Shown in pieces: positions 32,930 through 45,300 of a stretch of 64,000 nucleotides of DNA. The stretch lies in assembly GCA_025094145.1 (NCBI GenBank), contig JALLLS010000043.1, positions 186,001 to 250,000 of the forward strand, given 5' to 3'. The notes below the pieces were generated by a model that was not told the DNA's origin, made no database searches, and worked only from the letters and a program-made list of their open reading frames with translations. Position numbers and translations under genes: made by a program. Origin of the DNA: Spinellus fusiger (Eukaryota; Mucoromycota; Mucoromycetes; Mucorales; Phycomycetaceae). How positions within the stretch are numbered: the first letter of the stretch is position 1; each line of letters starts with the position of its first letter.

Positions 32930-33960
32930 TTCTTTCTTCATAGCACTAACTCCTCATCCTATCTGAATCATCCAACACTGTAAACATCTCCATCAGAATC
33001 CCCGAAATATATAAGTATATCAGCTTCGAGACTTGCTCAGCCATCTTACACGAAGCACTGAACAAAACATCACTACGGCCAATGAATCTCGTATGTTTAA
33101 CATGCCTTCTACTACCTTGAGAGGCATAGCGAGATAATTCAAGGAGACAAAATTGGCACCGCCTTTATCCAAGAGTTGTAGGAAGAGAGAGATTGTTAAC
33201 AGAGCCCTAGGATGGTTGCGCATAACTATTGTGAGTAATCTGATACAAACCAAAGTAGCCATCAAGACAAATATAGCTATCAAGGTATCAAGAGGTAATT
33301 TGAACAAATATTTTGAAATAGAATTCTATTTGTGCAGTCCAGTGGTTGAGCCTCTTTTGACAAAGAAGAGCATGTTGACTGGACTCATAAATAGTGGTGC
33401 GGGGCAGTCTAGTCTACTGAGTCCAGGAGTGACAAAATTATCAGGCAATATTCAACAGCCTTTAATCCCGAGAATTTCGTAGAAACAGGGAAGTTTGGAA
33501 GTAGTAGAGTGATGATATGAGGCTACTTTAGTTGAGAGAATGTTGGGAGATGGATCTTAGTAGAATATAAAACAAACACCAACAAGTACATGGATGTCTT
33601 GGGAAAAGTCTACTGCCCTGAACTCGGATGTCTTTCTATCATAAACCTTATAGTCAGTCATCGTCTACAGGAGAATAATTCTATATCCCATACGAGTAAA
33701 ACAGCTCAATTGGAAGGTAGAGAATAGTATAGTAATGACTCTTTACTACTCCTTACAAGGTCCCAATCTCAATTCAATTGAACCTATTTGGGTTCATCTC
33801 AAGAAAATAATCGGGAAGGATAGAAGGGTGTATAACATCAAGGAAAATTTGAAGTCTATTGTAGTGCTGGAATGAGGTGAAATATTGAATAAAGTGATAT
33901 ATGCCAAAGGCGGCCACATTAGTTAATAATTAATCTAGAAATAGACCCTATTCTTATACA
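32930..33960 (+). pseudogene. Tc1-like transposase relic
   Basis: Plus-strand degenerate copy of the family at 41026-42270. Matching blocks are TPEI/PEIYK...SASRLAQPSYTKH (HTH start, about 32990-33060), the ALGWLRITI segment (33208-33235), the reverse-complement-open YNPGNSRD-type region near 33440-33480, a FGSSRVMI...GYFS-like block near 33495-33530, SPNLNSIEPIW-like sequence near 33770-33800 and AKGGH near 33905. Many stops and indels. Confidence 0.65.
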
Positions 33961-36900
33961 AGTACTATTATCATTATGTTTTGAAAGCTTCAGATCTCTA
34001 TCTAAAGAATCCATCATCACACTATAAGATCAAGTATATAAAAGAAATACTAGTTTTAAAAGATGAATTACTTTCTTCAAGTCATTTTATTATGCCAAAT
34101 AAAAAGAGAGAGAAATTAGAAACTTTATTGTGGATTTATCTGTGCTCTATAGTAGCAATTTATGTGATCTTTATGGCATTCATTAATATGCTATTTAGCT
34201 ATAGATATGGTGCGTTTTCTGAAGACTGGACTTTATTTCAGAAATATATAAAACATTGCTTTTGATTCTCTGGTATCATTTAAGATGAATCGACATAAAT
34301 ATCAGCCCATTTTTTAGGGTATCAGATTAATAGTCTGCGTGGCTGATTTAATTATTTAAACTTATTAACATTAATAATGTAGAAAACAGATTGAGACCTG
34401 AGTGGGGATGATCAGGAGACAATAGACATCAGTAAAAAAAAACTATTTACAATGGGTAATTTCTCTTTCAATTGGCATCTCTATAAAAGTGCTTAAACAA
34501 ATACAAACTCTACCTACACAAAGAATCGACTCGGATAAATAACATATGGACAATAGTAGATACACAAGATAAAATACTCTTGAATTTTTAAGTCTACTGG
34601 TTTACTTTTTCATTATTGTTTTTATGGGTTGAATTGCATTTTTATTTATATTTTTTTATTAAAAAAAGGCCGAGGTTCAGAAATATATAAACTATTTGAT
34701 AAAACCATATTTTGATAAGACAATCGTCAAGGAAGATAATCTATTTATTTTAATGAATTTTTGGGTAAATCCTATTAGTCCCCGAAACTCATTTATAACA
34801 CCACACTTTGCATCTTTATTATCGTCACTACATAGATTTATGAAATAGAATAGAAGCACTCATACTACTTGTTTCTATATGACAAATTATCTTTGTCTAT
34901 TAATGATTAATTAATGACTTCTAATCTATAGAATTTGAAAATGACAGGTTGTATAATGACAATCAAATAAGGCATTAGGCATGTAAAACACTCAACTTGT
35001 CGTACTTGTTTCATAGGATTTTACTGAGTATATTGAGTTTAGACACAGAGACTTTAAAATCAGAATGCTGAAATAACTGAATAAACTCAATACATTACCA
35101 AAACATTTCTTCTCTAGAAAGTATACAAAACTATTCATACTTTCTACATTCTTGTAAAAAAAAAGTATTTTCTAGAAAGTAAGATTGATGGGTAGCATCT
35201 CTAAAAAATATATGATGTATTAAACGTTTCAATTAAATCTTTGATGACTATCCATGTTATAGTCAAATAAATAAATAAATCATAGTAAACAATACTGATT
35301 GGTGTGAATTTATTTTCATGTAAAACAATAAAAAAAAAAGCTTTACCGGATTATGCTTATTTTGCCTATCTGAACAAGAAATGCACTATTTCAAATCCTT
35401 ACTGCTTTCTTAGTTAAGAAATATGCAGAAATTGAGGTATACAAACTACATGGAATTCTTAGATCTATATCTATATAATTGATAAAGCTCTAGCTATAAT
35501 AAAGAATGCTATAAATTTAAAAGAGAAGAGCCTAAATTAGAAATAGTTTGATTATTTATACTAGTCATCTTGCTATAGAATTATAGGTTCTTCAACATTC
35601 TAGTGGTAAACATTACGGAGAATAAAGAATAAGACTATTGGTTTCCTATTCAGAAATTACTCTCAAACATTATCTTTCAGAAACTATTTTTTCTCGCCCG
35701 TTAAAATACAAAAAGACAACTTGGAAATGTTTTTTTAGAGAAAATCTTCAAGAGATGAAACATCACATTCTTTAATACAGGTTGTATACTCAAGAATCAA
35801 TGTAAAGAACAGTAAGCATTCTCAGTAAAAGTACTGACTAGCTTCCTAGATATCTTTTCATGGTAAACACACCAGGACAGTTTACATTTTTCAAAGGTAT
35901 TCCAACCCCATTGTGATGTATCTCCAGAATATTTTCTTATGAGCTTCTGAAATGCTTTCTATACATTTTATAATGGACACTGCCTCTTTTTATATATAGG
36001 GTCTATTCATTTACGTTATTAAAAGAAAATATTATCACAAAAGAAATAGCACACGTTGTTCTTATTTATCCAAAAAAATTAATAGAGCTTATGATCACTG
36101 GTATAGTGTATTTCTTTATTGAATCTAATGGATTGACATGGGTTGTGATTTACTAGTGGGAGATGTCTTTTTATATAAAACATATAAATCTCTGCCTTTG
36201 ATTTATCTTTATAGTGTAAATATAGTTGAGCCAGTCTATTGACGGAGATGTATATTCAACCTCAATGTAATGATGGGCATTTCACTGCACTGCTTGTCTT
36301 TTTTTATTATTATTATTATTTAAGAAGAGAAAAGATATTCTTTTGCTTGTTATTTTATTTGAACTGGTTTTATTTATTACATATAATGCCTATATGAGAA
36401 CGAATGACTGTCTCTTATGAATGATAGAGAAACAAATATGAAGAGCAAGTAGTCTTCTATAGTGACGCAGCGCTACTGGATCGGACATTGAACGTGATGA
36501 AGGTAACATTGCTCAATATTCAGGTCCATCTCTCTTTTCTTCTCCTATTCAGTGTGGCATTATCCGTCTTATCCTATTTATCAAAGCTTCTCAAGCTTTG
36601 GTGTATTTATCAGTGCTATTATCCATCATAAAACTAAAGTAAAAGCCTCAGTAAAAGTAAGATTCAAGATACTATGAGACTAGTGCTGTTCTCATTCCTA
36701 CTGAAGGTTTCATAGTACAACATTACCACCTCTATTGCATTCCTCATTAGACCTACAAACTATAAATACTACTGAGTTATTGACTATTGTTCTCATTCAA
36801 ACTATACCATACTGAAGCAGTACTCAATACATACCTGTAGCTAATCTTTCATCGGTATCTCTTGTCTTGTATGAACTCCATGTAGAATTCTCTCTTAGTG

Positions 36901-36961
36901 CTCATGAGAGAGAATATAAACCAACTAAACTATTGAACTCCATAGTCTATTGCTCCCTACA
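33961..36961. other. Long non-coding region
   Basis: About 3 kb, strongly AT-rich. The open frame at 33981-34265 (94 codons, one hydrophobic stretch) follows the Tc1 relic and has no recognised domain. The last 500 bp are the likely promoter and leader of the Sds3-like gene. No RNA gene or complete repeat was recognised. Confidence 0.45.
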
Positions 36962-38494
36962 ATGTCAATACCAGTACCAGTACCATCACCTACCACCTAT
37001 TCCTACTACTCCTACGAAGAGCACCCTTATGCAGCCAGCTCCTATGACTCAAGTACAGCCACAGGAAGAGGAGGAGTGAAAGAAAAAGACATAGACTCTA
37101 CTACCTCCTGGAAAGCATTTCAGTGTTCAAATGAGTCTTCATCATCAACTCACTCTCAATCATCTATCATGAATATATCCATGCATTCACTATCGCAAGA
37201 AGAGAGGTATCGGTATCTATACAGAGAAAACAGACGGATAGAAAGTAAGTTGTATAGGTGTGAGTCTATCTAAGATTTTATCATGTAACTTATCTCTGGC
37301 AAAAGATGAGATGATTCAAATGTTCGAGTGTACACAGATAAAGAAGAGAGAGTACGCTGAGCGTCTTGAGGAGATTGAGCGTGAGTTCATAGAGAACAGG
37401 AAGAGGCAAGTCATGGAGTTTTTAGTCTCCGATTACACCCTTTTGGTGATAAATAAGACATTATCTTTTTATTTTATTTTATTTTATTTTATATAAATAT
37501 ATAGCTACCTCTTTATTAATATATTACTATAGTATTTACCAAGAAAAAGTGGCGGTATACCAGGAAGAATTGGATAAAGCGCACAGAGGTAAGATAGAGA
37601 CTGTAGCCTTTTGTATTCTTGCTACTAACTCTTGTCTTTAGAAGAGCATCATTGGCTTGGGGATCATTTAGTAGAACTTGAGCAGAAGAGGGTGTTTATG
37701 ATAAAAAGTGCACAACTATTGATGGAGTATCAATTAAAGTGTGCTGATCAGCAGTATGAATCAGATTGGCGACTGTTAGAAAAGGAGACAATGGTGTGTA
37801 GCCTATAGATAGAATGCTGTTGATCTCAGAATGACCAATGATTCACATAGGCAGAGAAGCATGGACTAATGAAAGACATGTATCTGGTGCTAGAAGAGAA
37901 GAGAAAGGGACTGAAAAAAGATAAAGATGGAGAAGTTGGTATAGCAAAAGGTATGTGTCTATAGCAAGTCTATATTTTTATATACAAACATACAAATACA
38001 AACATACAAACATATAAACATAACCTTACCCTACCTTGTCTTTGATTTTCTGCTTCAGGGACGCCTTTTTCTACACGGCGTGCAGGAAATCGTAAAAGGC
38101 ATGTGCTTCAACGTACACTACCTTGCCTAAAACCCGAGATGATGACCTCAAGGCGTCGTTATGCTATAGATCATATCCTTTTTTGTTTTGTTTGTATTAA
38201 CTTGGTGTATTCTGTTCTTACTCCTTAATTTTGCTATGCATGAGAGAAACAGCAAATGTCAGCCAAGCACTGGCAGTACGAAACGAGGAAGAGTTAGATG
38301 CTGATCTCTTTATCATGCGTAAGGTGCTTAAAAGTATTTATTATGGAGTGGTAATGGGAGACTGACTGCCTATCTGTGTCCTTTTTTTTATTGTTTATTC
38401 TTAGCTTGGACATGAGCCGAGTACGTTGTCCAATACTACACTACACACCGATTCAACAAAAGGTGACAGATCCCGGCAAATGTCCAAGCGATAA
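36962..38494 (+). CDS. Sds3/BRMS1-like subunit of a Sin3-Rpd3 histone deacetylase complex
   Basis: Eight exons (36962-37244, 37306-37405, 37533-37588, 37642-37793, 37851-37950, 38059 to about 38184, 38253-38323, 38405-38494) give about 325 residues. The Ser/Thr/Tyr-rich N-terminus (about 80 aa) is followed by a long coiled coil (QIKKREYAERLEEIEREFIE..., YQEELDKAHREEHHWLGDHLVELEQKRVFM..., LLMEYQLKCADQQYESDWRLLEKE). This is the Sds3-like domain pattern, in which a coil ends in an EYxLxxxxxxYxxxxxxLxxE stretch. The C-terminal part keeps a VSQALAVRNEEELDADLFIM segment like the family's end motif. Intron 2 (37406-37532) uses a GC donor (AG|GCAAGT), required by frame. The exon 6/7 border has two options. 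Nuclear transcriptional repression is the inferred role. Confidence 0.7.
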
Positions 38495-38843
38495 CTTACG
38501 CTTTATATCTTTGCAATGACTTTGACGTGGCATTCTTTCTTGTTGAATGTAATATATATATATCTATATACATATGATAAGGGAATGTGGTTGTAGACAT
38601 GTAAAGACACACTCATCTGTTCACCCATCAATCTAGGCTAATATAGCTGTAGTCTTTAGCGTTGACATTAGGTCTGTATTGATTCTACTTGCTATGAAGC
38701 CATGACTCCATTCAACACTCCAAATAAAATAATAATAGCAATAGCAATAATACCTATATTTCAGCAAGACAAACCAGTCGTCACACACAGAGTCAGGACT
38801 TTGTTTACTTCACTCTCTTGTTTGCTCCAATCCATACACTAAA

Positions 38844-39314
38844 ATGTCACCCGTGGAGAGTTCATTGTGGACAGTCCAAGCAGAGGCCAGAGTGTTCTTT
38901 CTTCCTCCCACCAATGAGAATGACTGCTTCACACGAATGTATGGAGTAATCGAAAATGAACCTCTTTTGACCCTACATGGACAATTGATCCAGTACGAAG
39001 ACCCTCGGCAGAACGACTGCATGGTTCCAGAAGACTTTTATTGTCTTGCAATAGAAAAGGACACCCAAAAGACTACTCTTCTTATAAGAAGATCTGTTGG
39101 TAATGACTCTGCAGGATTCTCGACGCATGTCAATGACAATGAATGGAACAAAGAACAGTATTGTACCTTTGAAACACATAAGATGCTGGTGGATGACATG
39201 GCCCGTCAGCATGCCCATAACTATGCACCCAGCTTACTCGCTAGTCTTGGTGGGGAAGAAGTACTTGATATAGTTCTGTGCATTGGCAAAATAAATATGG
39301 CTGTGAAGCTATGA
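38844..39314 (+). CDS. Orphan 156-aa protein, single exon
   Basis: Open frame with its own start, even composition and no low-complexity bias: MSPVESSLWTVQAEARVFFL..., EPLLTLHGQLIQYEDP..., EDFYCLAIEKDTQKTTLLI..., C-terminus IVLCIGKINMAVKL. It looks like a small soluble beta-rich protein with repeated hydrophobic strands. No known domain was recognised. It is flanked by the Sds3-like gene (same strand) and, convergently, by the RPA-interacting-protein gene. A (TTA)n run follows the stop. Probably a lineage-restricted gene. Confidence 0.6.
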   Translation: MSPVESSLWTVQAEARVFFLPPTNENDCFTRMYGVIENEPLLTLHGQLIQYEDPRQNDCMVPEDFYCLAIEKDTQKTTLLIRRSVGNDSAGFSTHVNDNEWNKEQYCTFETHKMLVDDMARQHAHNYAPSLLASLGGEEVLDIVLCIGKINMAVKL

Positions 39315-39424
39315 TTTATTATTATTATTATTATTATTATTAAAATACAACACATGACCCACACAAACTGCATGACCCAAGCACGCTGCTACTGTCAGAT
39401 TGATAAGTGTAAACAATAGAACCG

Positions 39425-40044
39425 TCACAAAGAATAGTATGATCCTGTATTGTCTGAATCATCTTCTCCCAGAGTCAGTCTGTGTGTAAGACTAGGAGGA
39501 ACGCTTACCCGAAGTGTAGCACGAAAGCCACAGGATGGACACTCAAGTGTAGCCACAGAAGAGCTGTCTAGAGGATAAAGGGCTGAGCAGTGACAGTGCA
39601 TACAAGCAACAGTGTCTTGGGAGGAGAGCTTCTTCCATGGCCTGTCTATCATGAGAATGATTTAGTCTGATCTTTGTTGTTGTTGTCTTTCTTTTTTTCG
39701 TTTTCATAATGTACCTTGATGTTTTGATATTGGTGTTTCTACTCTTTCCTCCATATCAATGTAGTCTCGCAGGCCTACTTTCTGCAAGGCATCCTGATGA
39801 CTCTTCTTAAACTCTTCCCATTCTTGAGCTGCTATCCACTGTAGCCACTAGGATCCATAAGGAATGATGAACGACCTGACATGAAGTATATGCTAATAGC
39901 CCCGCTTGCCTGATCTTCTCTGTGACGATGAACAAGGTCTTGTCGAGCTATTTTCCCATTATGAAAACAGTGCTGTCGGAAATTCTCTTTCCAGGCACCA
40001 TGTCGCTCCTGTGCACTGGGTTTGTTACAATGGCGTCGGTTCAT
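39425..40044 (-). CDS. RPAIN: RPA-interacting protein (RPAIN/RIP-alpha) homologue
   Basis: Three exons (40044-39910, 39838-39715, 39645-39425) join to 159 residues. In animals RPAIN escorts replication protein A into the nucleus. The N-terminal basic helix GAWKENFRQHCFHNGKIARQ matches the RPA_interact_N pattern (PWKExxRxxCxxR). The middle AAQEWEEFKKSHQDALQ...DYIDMEERVE matches the M region. The C-terminal zinc-binding block CMHCHCSALYPL...LECPSCGFRATL fits RPA_interact_C. Intron 1 has a GC donor (CAG|GCAAGC), needed for frame. The gene is divergent from HSK3, with start codons 167 bp apart. Confidence 0.75.
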
Positions 40045-40211
40045 GGGGGTGTCACCAAGCGAAGGAGCCTATGAAGCCACTAAGCAAAGGATCTTATGAG
40101 CCATTTGTGAGCAAATAGGATTGTGACTGAGGTTTGGAATTCAAGTGGACTCTCTTAGGCTTTCTTTTCCACTATTGCTGCTGTTGGACACTAAAAAGAA
40201 ACTCATTCAGG
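40045..40211. promoter_or_regulatory. Bidirectional promoter between RPAIN and HSK3
   Basis: Only 167 bp separate the start codons of two divergent genes, RPAIN (minus, 40044) and HSK3 (plus, 40212). It must hold both promoters and leaders. No clear TATA box or known motif was seen. Confidence 0.6.
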
Positions 40212-40542
40212 ATGTCAAGTGACAAGCCAACCTTGGAAACATCGCTACCCACGAGAATGTCATCCAAACAGTCCAACTATCTACGCATGCAGACACAGTT
40301 GGAAGAGTTAGAGAAAACAGTGAAAGTCCTTAGGAAGAATCTCCAAGAAACATCAGAACAAGTGCCTGCTCTTCGTAAACTATGGATTATTCAATCTTCA
40401 ATGTAGGTGTGTTTGTATTTGTCAATACTAAATCTTGGTTGCTATGACTATGGAACAAAGTATCATGTCAACTTCAAAAGTATTGGCAAAAACTGATGCT
40501 ATGGAAAAGCAGACACCTTCAGAGACAAACGACAGAGAATGA
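40212..40542 (+). CDS. HSK3: DASH/Dam1 complex subunit Hsk3
   Basis: Two exons (40212-40402, 40461-40542) give 90 residues. Hsk3 is a small coiled-coil subunit of the fungal DASH/Dam1 ring that couples kinetochores to microtubules. Visible features are the coil YLRMQTQLEELEKTVKVLRKNL, then QVPALRKLWIIQSSI-IMSTSKVLAK, matching the family's RKLGxxHxxLFMAASKVL signature (the usual Gly after RKL is Trp here). The 58-nt intron falls inside the signature and keeps the frame; a TACTAAAT branch site is visible. The N-terminus is short and the C-terminus acidic/polar. Confidence 0.85.
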
Positions 40543-40559
40543 AAAAGAAATGAAAACAG

Positions 40560-41025
40560 GCTTGGAACAATGTCTGTTGAATTTTTTTTTCTATCTTTGG
40601 ACAGGCTATAATAAATCTTTTCTTCTTTCTTTTCTCTTTTCTCTTCAGTGCTATGATAAACTGTCAGCCATCCATCTGCCCACCACAGGAAATTTGCCCT
40701 TTGGACTCATAGGGTACCAATGCCTATCAGAACTGTGTTTTACAATGTTGATATCTAATTTGGGATCCAGATTTCGAAGCAGCATTATAGGGTCCTTATT
40801 TTCTGTTTTAAATGGTAAGTCCGCTTGGGTTTATGCTGTTGAGATATTCTACTGGAGGATCCGTTTCATCTAATTTATCTGTAAGTGCTTTATCACTACT
40901 GTAAAAACTAAAGGTTTCTCCAAAAAGAAATCTGTCCATAACTTAATCATTGATCTGTATAATATCAGCATTTTTTGGCATAAGTATAGCTTTTGTAGCT
41001 ATTTGGTCTCTTATGTGAAGTAATC
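40560..41025. other. Intergenic region
   Basis: About 470 bp downstream of HSK3. It holds a short Cys-containing frame (INCQPSICPPQEICPLDS then stop near 40650-40705) that may be a relic of a Cys-rich secreted protein but is too short to call. CT-rich tract at 40615-40645. Confidence 0.4.
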
Positions 41026-42270
41026 AAACAAATGTAATCGACCATTTCAAATTCCGGGCTATCTTTATATCAAGAATAATAAATATTATTCTTTCTATCT
41101 TTATAACACTTCTTTTTCTCTAATGTCTGACTCATCTAACACCGTGAACATCTTCATTAAGACCCCCGAGATGTATGGGAAATAGAAAAGCCTCGAGATT
41201 CGTTCAGCCCATTCTCCATGAGGTGCTGAACATGAATAACACTCTGGCCAAGACATCTCGTATGTTTAATGTTCCTCACAACACTGTAGGAGATATTGTG
41301 AGACACTTCAAGAAGACAGGCTTGGTAGTACCCTCTCCAGAGAGTGGCCGACTAAGAAAGTTGGACTACAGAGCTCTAAGATGGTTGAGAAGAACAGTAG
41401 TCAGTGATTTCTACTAGATCAAAATAGCCATCAGAACAAGCATAGCCATCAAAGTATCAATACAATACTCCAGTGGGTCTGTAAGCACATTGGTTGGACA
41501 CATGAGCAGTGGCAGAGGTTGTCTGGTCCAATGAGTCCAGAGGGGAAATGATGAGGTATAAAATACAATCAAAGTCATCAGGCAGTATGATATGGCCCTT
41601 AATCCCGAGAATGTCTTGGAAACAGATAAGTTTGGAAGTGGTGGAGTGATGGTATAGGACTGTCTCAGTGGGGAGGGTGTTGGGAGGTGGATCGTAGTAG
41701 AGGGCAGGATAAACCCCACCAAGTACACCAATGTCTTGGGAGATGTCTACTGCCACAAACTCGAACATCTCTTTATCTTTGACTCTGGAGTCAGTTACCA
41801 CCTACAGATGAACAATGCTAGACCCCATAAGAGCAAGACAACTCAATTAAAGAGTAGTTAAGGTGTAGTAATGACTCTTTACTGGCCCTTAAATAATCCC
41901 GGTCTCAATCTAATTGAGTGTCTGTGGACTTAATTGAATATCATTAGGAAGGACAGAAGGGTATATTCCACCAAATAATAGTTAGGGACTGCCCTGATGC
42001 TGGAATGGGGCAAGATATCGAAGGCAGTGACAGATATCCTCATTGCCAGAATGGGGCGGAGATATCATACCTTTATTAATGCCAAAGAATAACATTGGTT
42101 ACTAAGCAACCTACAAATAATAATCACTCTTATGTATTATCAACACCACCATCTTTATGTATTGAAAGTTATACGTCTCTAACTGATGAATTCATAAAGT
42201 GATAGCACCATTAAGATAAAGTAGGAGTCTGAAAAGACTGTCTGAATTCGAAATGGCCTAAAAAATTACT
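41026..42270 (+). pseudogene. Tc1-like element with degenerate transposase
   Basis: The fullest Tc1-family relic here. The left end GTAATCAAACAAATGTAATC matches, inverted, the right end of the half-element at about 46995-47020. The transposase reads in broken frames on the plus strand. HTH region 41175-41400 (SRMFNVPHNTVGDIVRHFKK...RKLDYRALRWL). KFGSGGVMVWDCLSGEGVGRW block near 41627-41690. INPTKYTNVLGDVY near 41712-41750. QMNNARPHKSKT (Asn-Asn where the family has Asp-Asn) near 41805-41840. LNLIECLW near 41905-41930. It lies within 90 bp of the CDC16 start codon. Stops and frameshifts make it inactive. Confidence 0.8.
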
Positions 42271-42357
42271 GTTGATATTAGACAGTCACAAACATTGGTC
42301 TATGAATATAATTCATGCAATCTACCTATTGTCTGCACGTTGATAGTCTAATACACC

Positions 42358-45300
42358 ATGACAAACACACCTTCTGCTCACCGATCCTCAAAATCTCTCC
42401 CAAAAACCACCAAAAAGCACTCTTCGATCAAGTCTATTAAAAGACCCTCCTCTCTTCAATGTCCCAAAAGACACTCTTCTCTGCTGTCACCTACAAGACA
42501 CCACCACCAACAGTCTCCTGCAAGACCCTCTTCCTTGCACTCTGGTTCCCAGTCTCCTGAAAGACAGTCAGGTTAGCGTCTTTACATGTCCCACAGTCTC
42601 TTGTCCACACTGAGACAAGATCCTTCTGAGTCTCCACTACGCGACTGCCTCTCTTCCCAGGCCAACATCCAGGACCACTCACCTGTAAAGGAAAACTGTA
42701 TCTCCCAGCACTCCTTTGACTCTTCACCAAAACGCCCTCTTAAAAGCGGCAGTGAACTGTGTCAAAATGAGTCCTCAGCAGAGTACACCCCAAGAGAGCC
42801 CTCTCTATTCAACAAGCATGAAGCCAGCCAGCTCTTGAGCCCAGTTGCACCCACAAAAAAGTCAGATAATGAGGCCATCCAATGCGATGCTAAACCTCAA
42901 GAAAAAACAAAACGACCTCTGGCCAGTGTCTTCCAAAAGGACATAAAGAGCCAACTAAGAGAACTTTACCTGGGGGCGATGGATAGCCATTTAACTTACA
43001 ATGCTATCTACTTTGCTGAGAAGATTGCCGACATGTCAGGTAAGAAAGATACTCTACTCAATACAAAAGGGAGTAAGAGTGAGAAAGAATGTGGATATTA
43101 AACAAGAAATATTCTCTTTTTTTTATATGTGCACTGTAGATAGAACCAACAGCGACTATCTCGACTTGATTGGACTCTACATGCAGACAGGCCAACACAA
43201 AAGAGCCTTGCATTTGTTGAAGAGAGACAATCTTGTGAAGGATGAAGTCCGTGGCCAGTACTTTGCGGCTGTGTGTGCGGTAAGCAACTACAGAAAACAC
43301 TGTATAAAGACATGCATGTGTATGTGTGTATATGTGTACTTATGTATGTATCTATTTCTTATAGAACACACTGGGACGTTACAGTGAAACATTTGACTAC
43401 ACTGGCGCCCATACATTATTTAATACAACAAGCAAGTACCAGTTCTTATTAATAACTAAGCAACTAACCAAGTAACTAACTATGTTCATTTGTTTGTTTG
43501 TATGGGAAAATAGAGTGGACTCCCTCAAGCACCATCAAGGTATAGTAGAAAACACACTATAGATAGTAATCCTCTGTTCACTTCCTATGTTCTTGTACTA
43601 ATGTATTTGTGTTGGTTCATTATTAGACTGAGTCTTTGATCAATTTGGAAAGAGGAAGGGCCTATCTGAAGTTGGATCAACCAGAGCTAGCCTCGGCTCA
43701 GTTCATCAATGCACTGATGATAGATGCACGGTGTTGTGAGGTAAAGTACTTTATTTTATATTTTATATCAAGAACTATGTAATAACAAAGAGATGTCTAG
43801 GCATTGGACCTCTTAGTAGATAACAAACTACTATCAGAAGAAGTTGGTAAGAGTCATGACACTTCAATGTGTTTTTTTTTTTTAGAATGAGAAAAAGAAA
43901 AGATAATAACTCTTGGCTATTAGAATGGGCCTTTGTGACGGGTCTTGACTATGAAAAACACTGTGGATCCAATGATGAAGTGATCCGATCTTTATACTCG
44001 ATGAAGATCAGACAGGTAAGTGATCTTATTTCGCATTCGGTGGACTCATTGAACTCTGTAGTACGCTCATCTCAGAGATGTTGATGCAGCTGAAACTGTA
44101 GTTGAAACCCACCTTGGGCTAAAAGACTGTACAGACTTGTTGTTGAGTAAAGCAGAGGTCTACTTCAGCAACGGTTATTATCGAGAGGCTCTGCAGGTGT
44201 GCCTGAGGTAAGGACATTCACCACCCATTGTCATTGGAGAACATACAACTCAAGCCTAGAATTCTATTCTATAGAGTGCGTCAGAAGGATAAATACTATG
44301 TTCGGATTATTCCAATCCTGGCCTTGTGCCATTATGAACTGGAGATGAAGGTTGAACTCTACCATCTTATTAGTGATCTTATGGATCTATTATCTAATAA
44401 GTTTCAAACAAGGTATGCAGTAGGCCTCTACCATATGATGATTGGGGAGCACACCCCAGCTAAAAGCTACTTTATGTAAGTGAAAAACTCAATACTTTTA
44501 TTTATTTATATATATATCTTTCATTCATCCTAACTGAATGTGTTTTTTGATACTAGGGATGTTTTGAATAATAATCCATGCATGGAGTACGCTTTGATGG
44601 GGTTAGGTGATGCATGTGTCTTCATGGGTGACCATGAAGCAGGCATCAAGGCCTATGAGGAATGTAATACGATGGTGTTGAGGTAATGTGTGCTAGTGGC
44701 TTCGACACTTACTGACGAGTTATTCTTTTTAAAAAAGAACAGTTCGCATCGTCCCTACCTGGCCCTCGCAAAGCATTGTTTAGCTATTGGTTATTTGGAT
44801 ATGGCCATTAAAAACCTATCCAAAAGTAAGACAATATGCAATAATGACCCCCATGTCTACCTTGAGATGGGTATTTACTATTTGAAAAAGAAAGAGTAAG
44901 TGGGACTGAATACGTTGAAAATACACAGTTGATTCATTATGACATTAGCTACTGGGCTGCCCTAGACGGGTTGAGCATGGCAGCTGCGGCCACAGATGAG
45001 AGGCATGAGAACCTGCGTGATTTCTGGCAGTCTCTTTGGTGCAGTTTTGGAGAGTGCTATCGTCATCTAGAGTAAGTATATCTTTCTATTTATTTATTTT
45101 TGTTGGTTGCTCATTTGCATGGCTGCTGTGTAGAGAATACGACCGTGCTTTCAGTTGTTTTGAATTGGCACAAACATACAACGAGCATATCAATGATATC
45201 TGCATATCAAAAGGGGAGATATGCTATCTTCAAGGCCAATATAAAAAAGCAATCCGCTATTTTGAAGAGGTATGTGATGAATAGCACTCAATATAGAGTA

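Noticed and set aside
40650..40705. Cys-rich frame INCQPSICPPQEICPLDS
   Set aside because: Ends at a stop after about 20 codons with no signal peptide exon; perhaps a relic, not callable.
41414..41801. Two minus-strand ORFs of 105-114 codons
   Set aside because: Antisense shadows of the plus-strand Tc1 relic.
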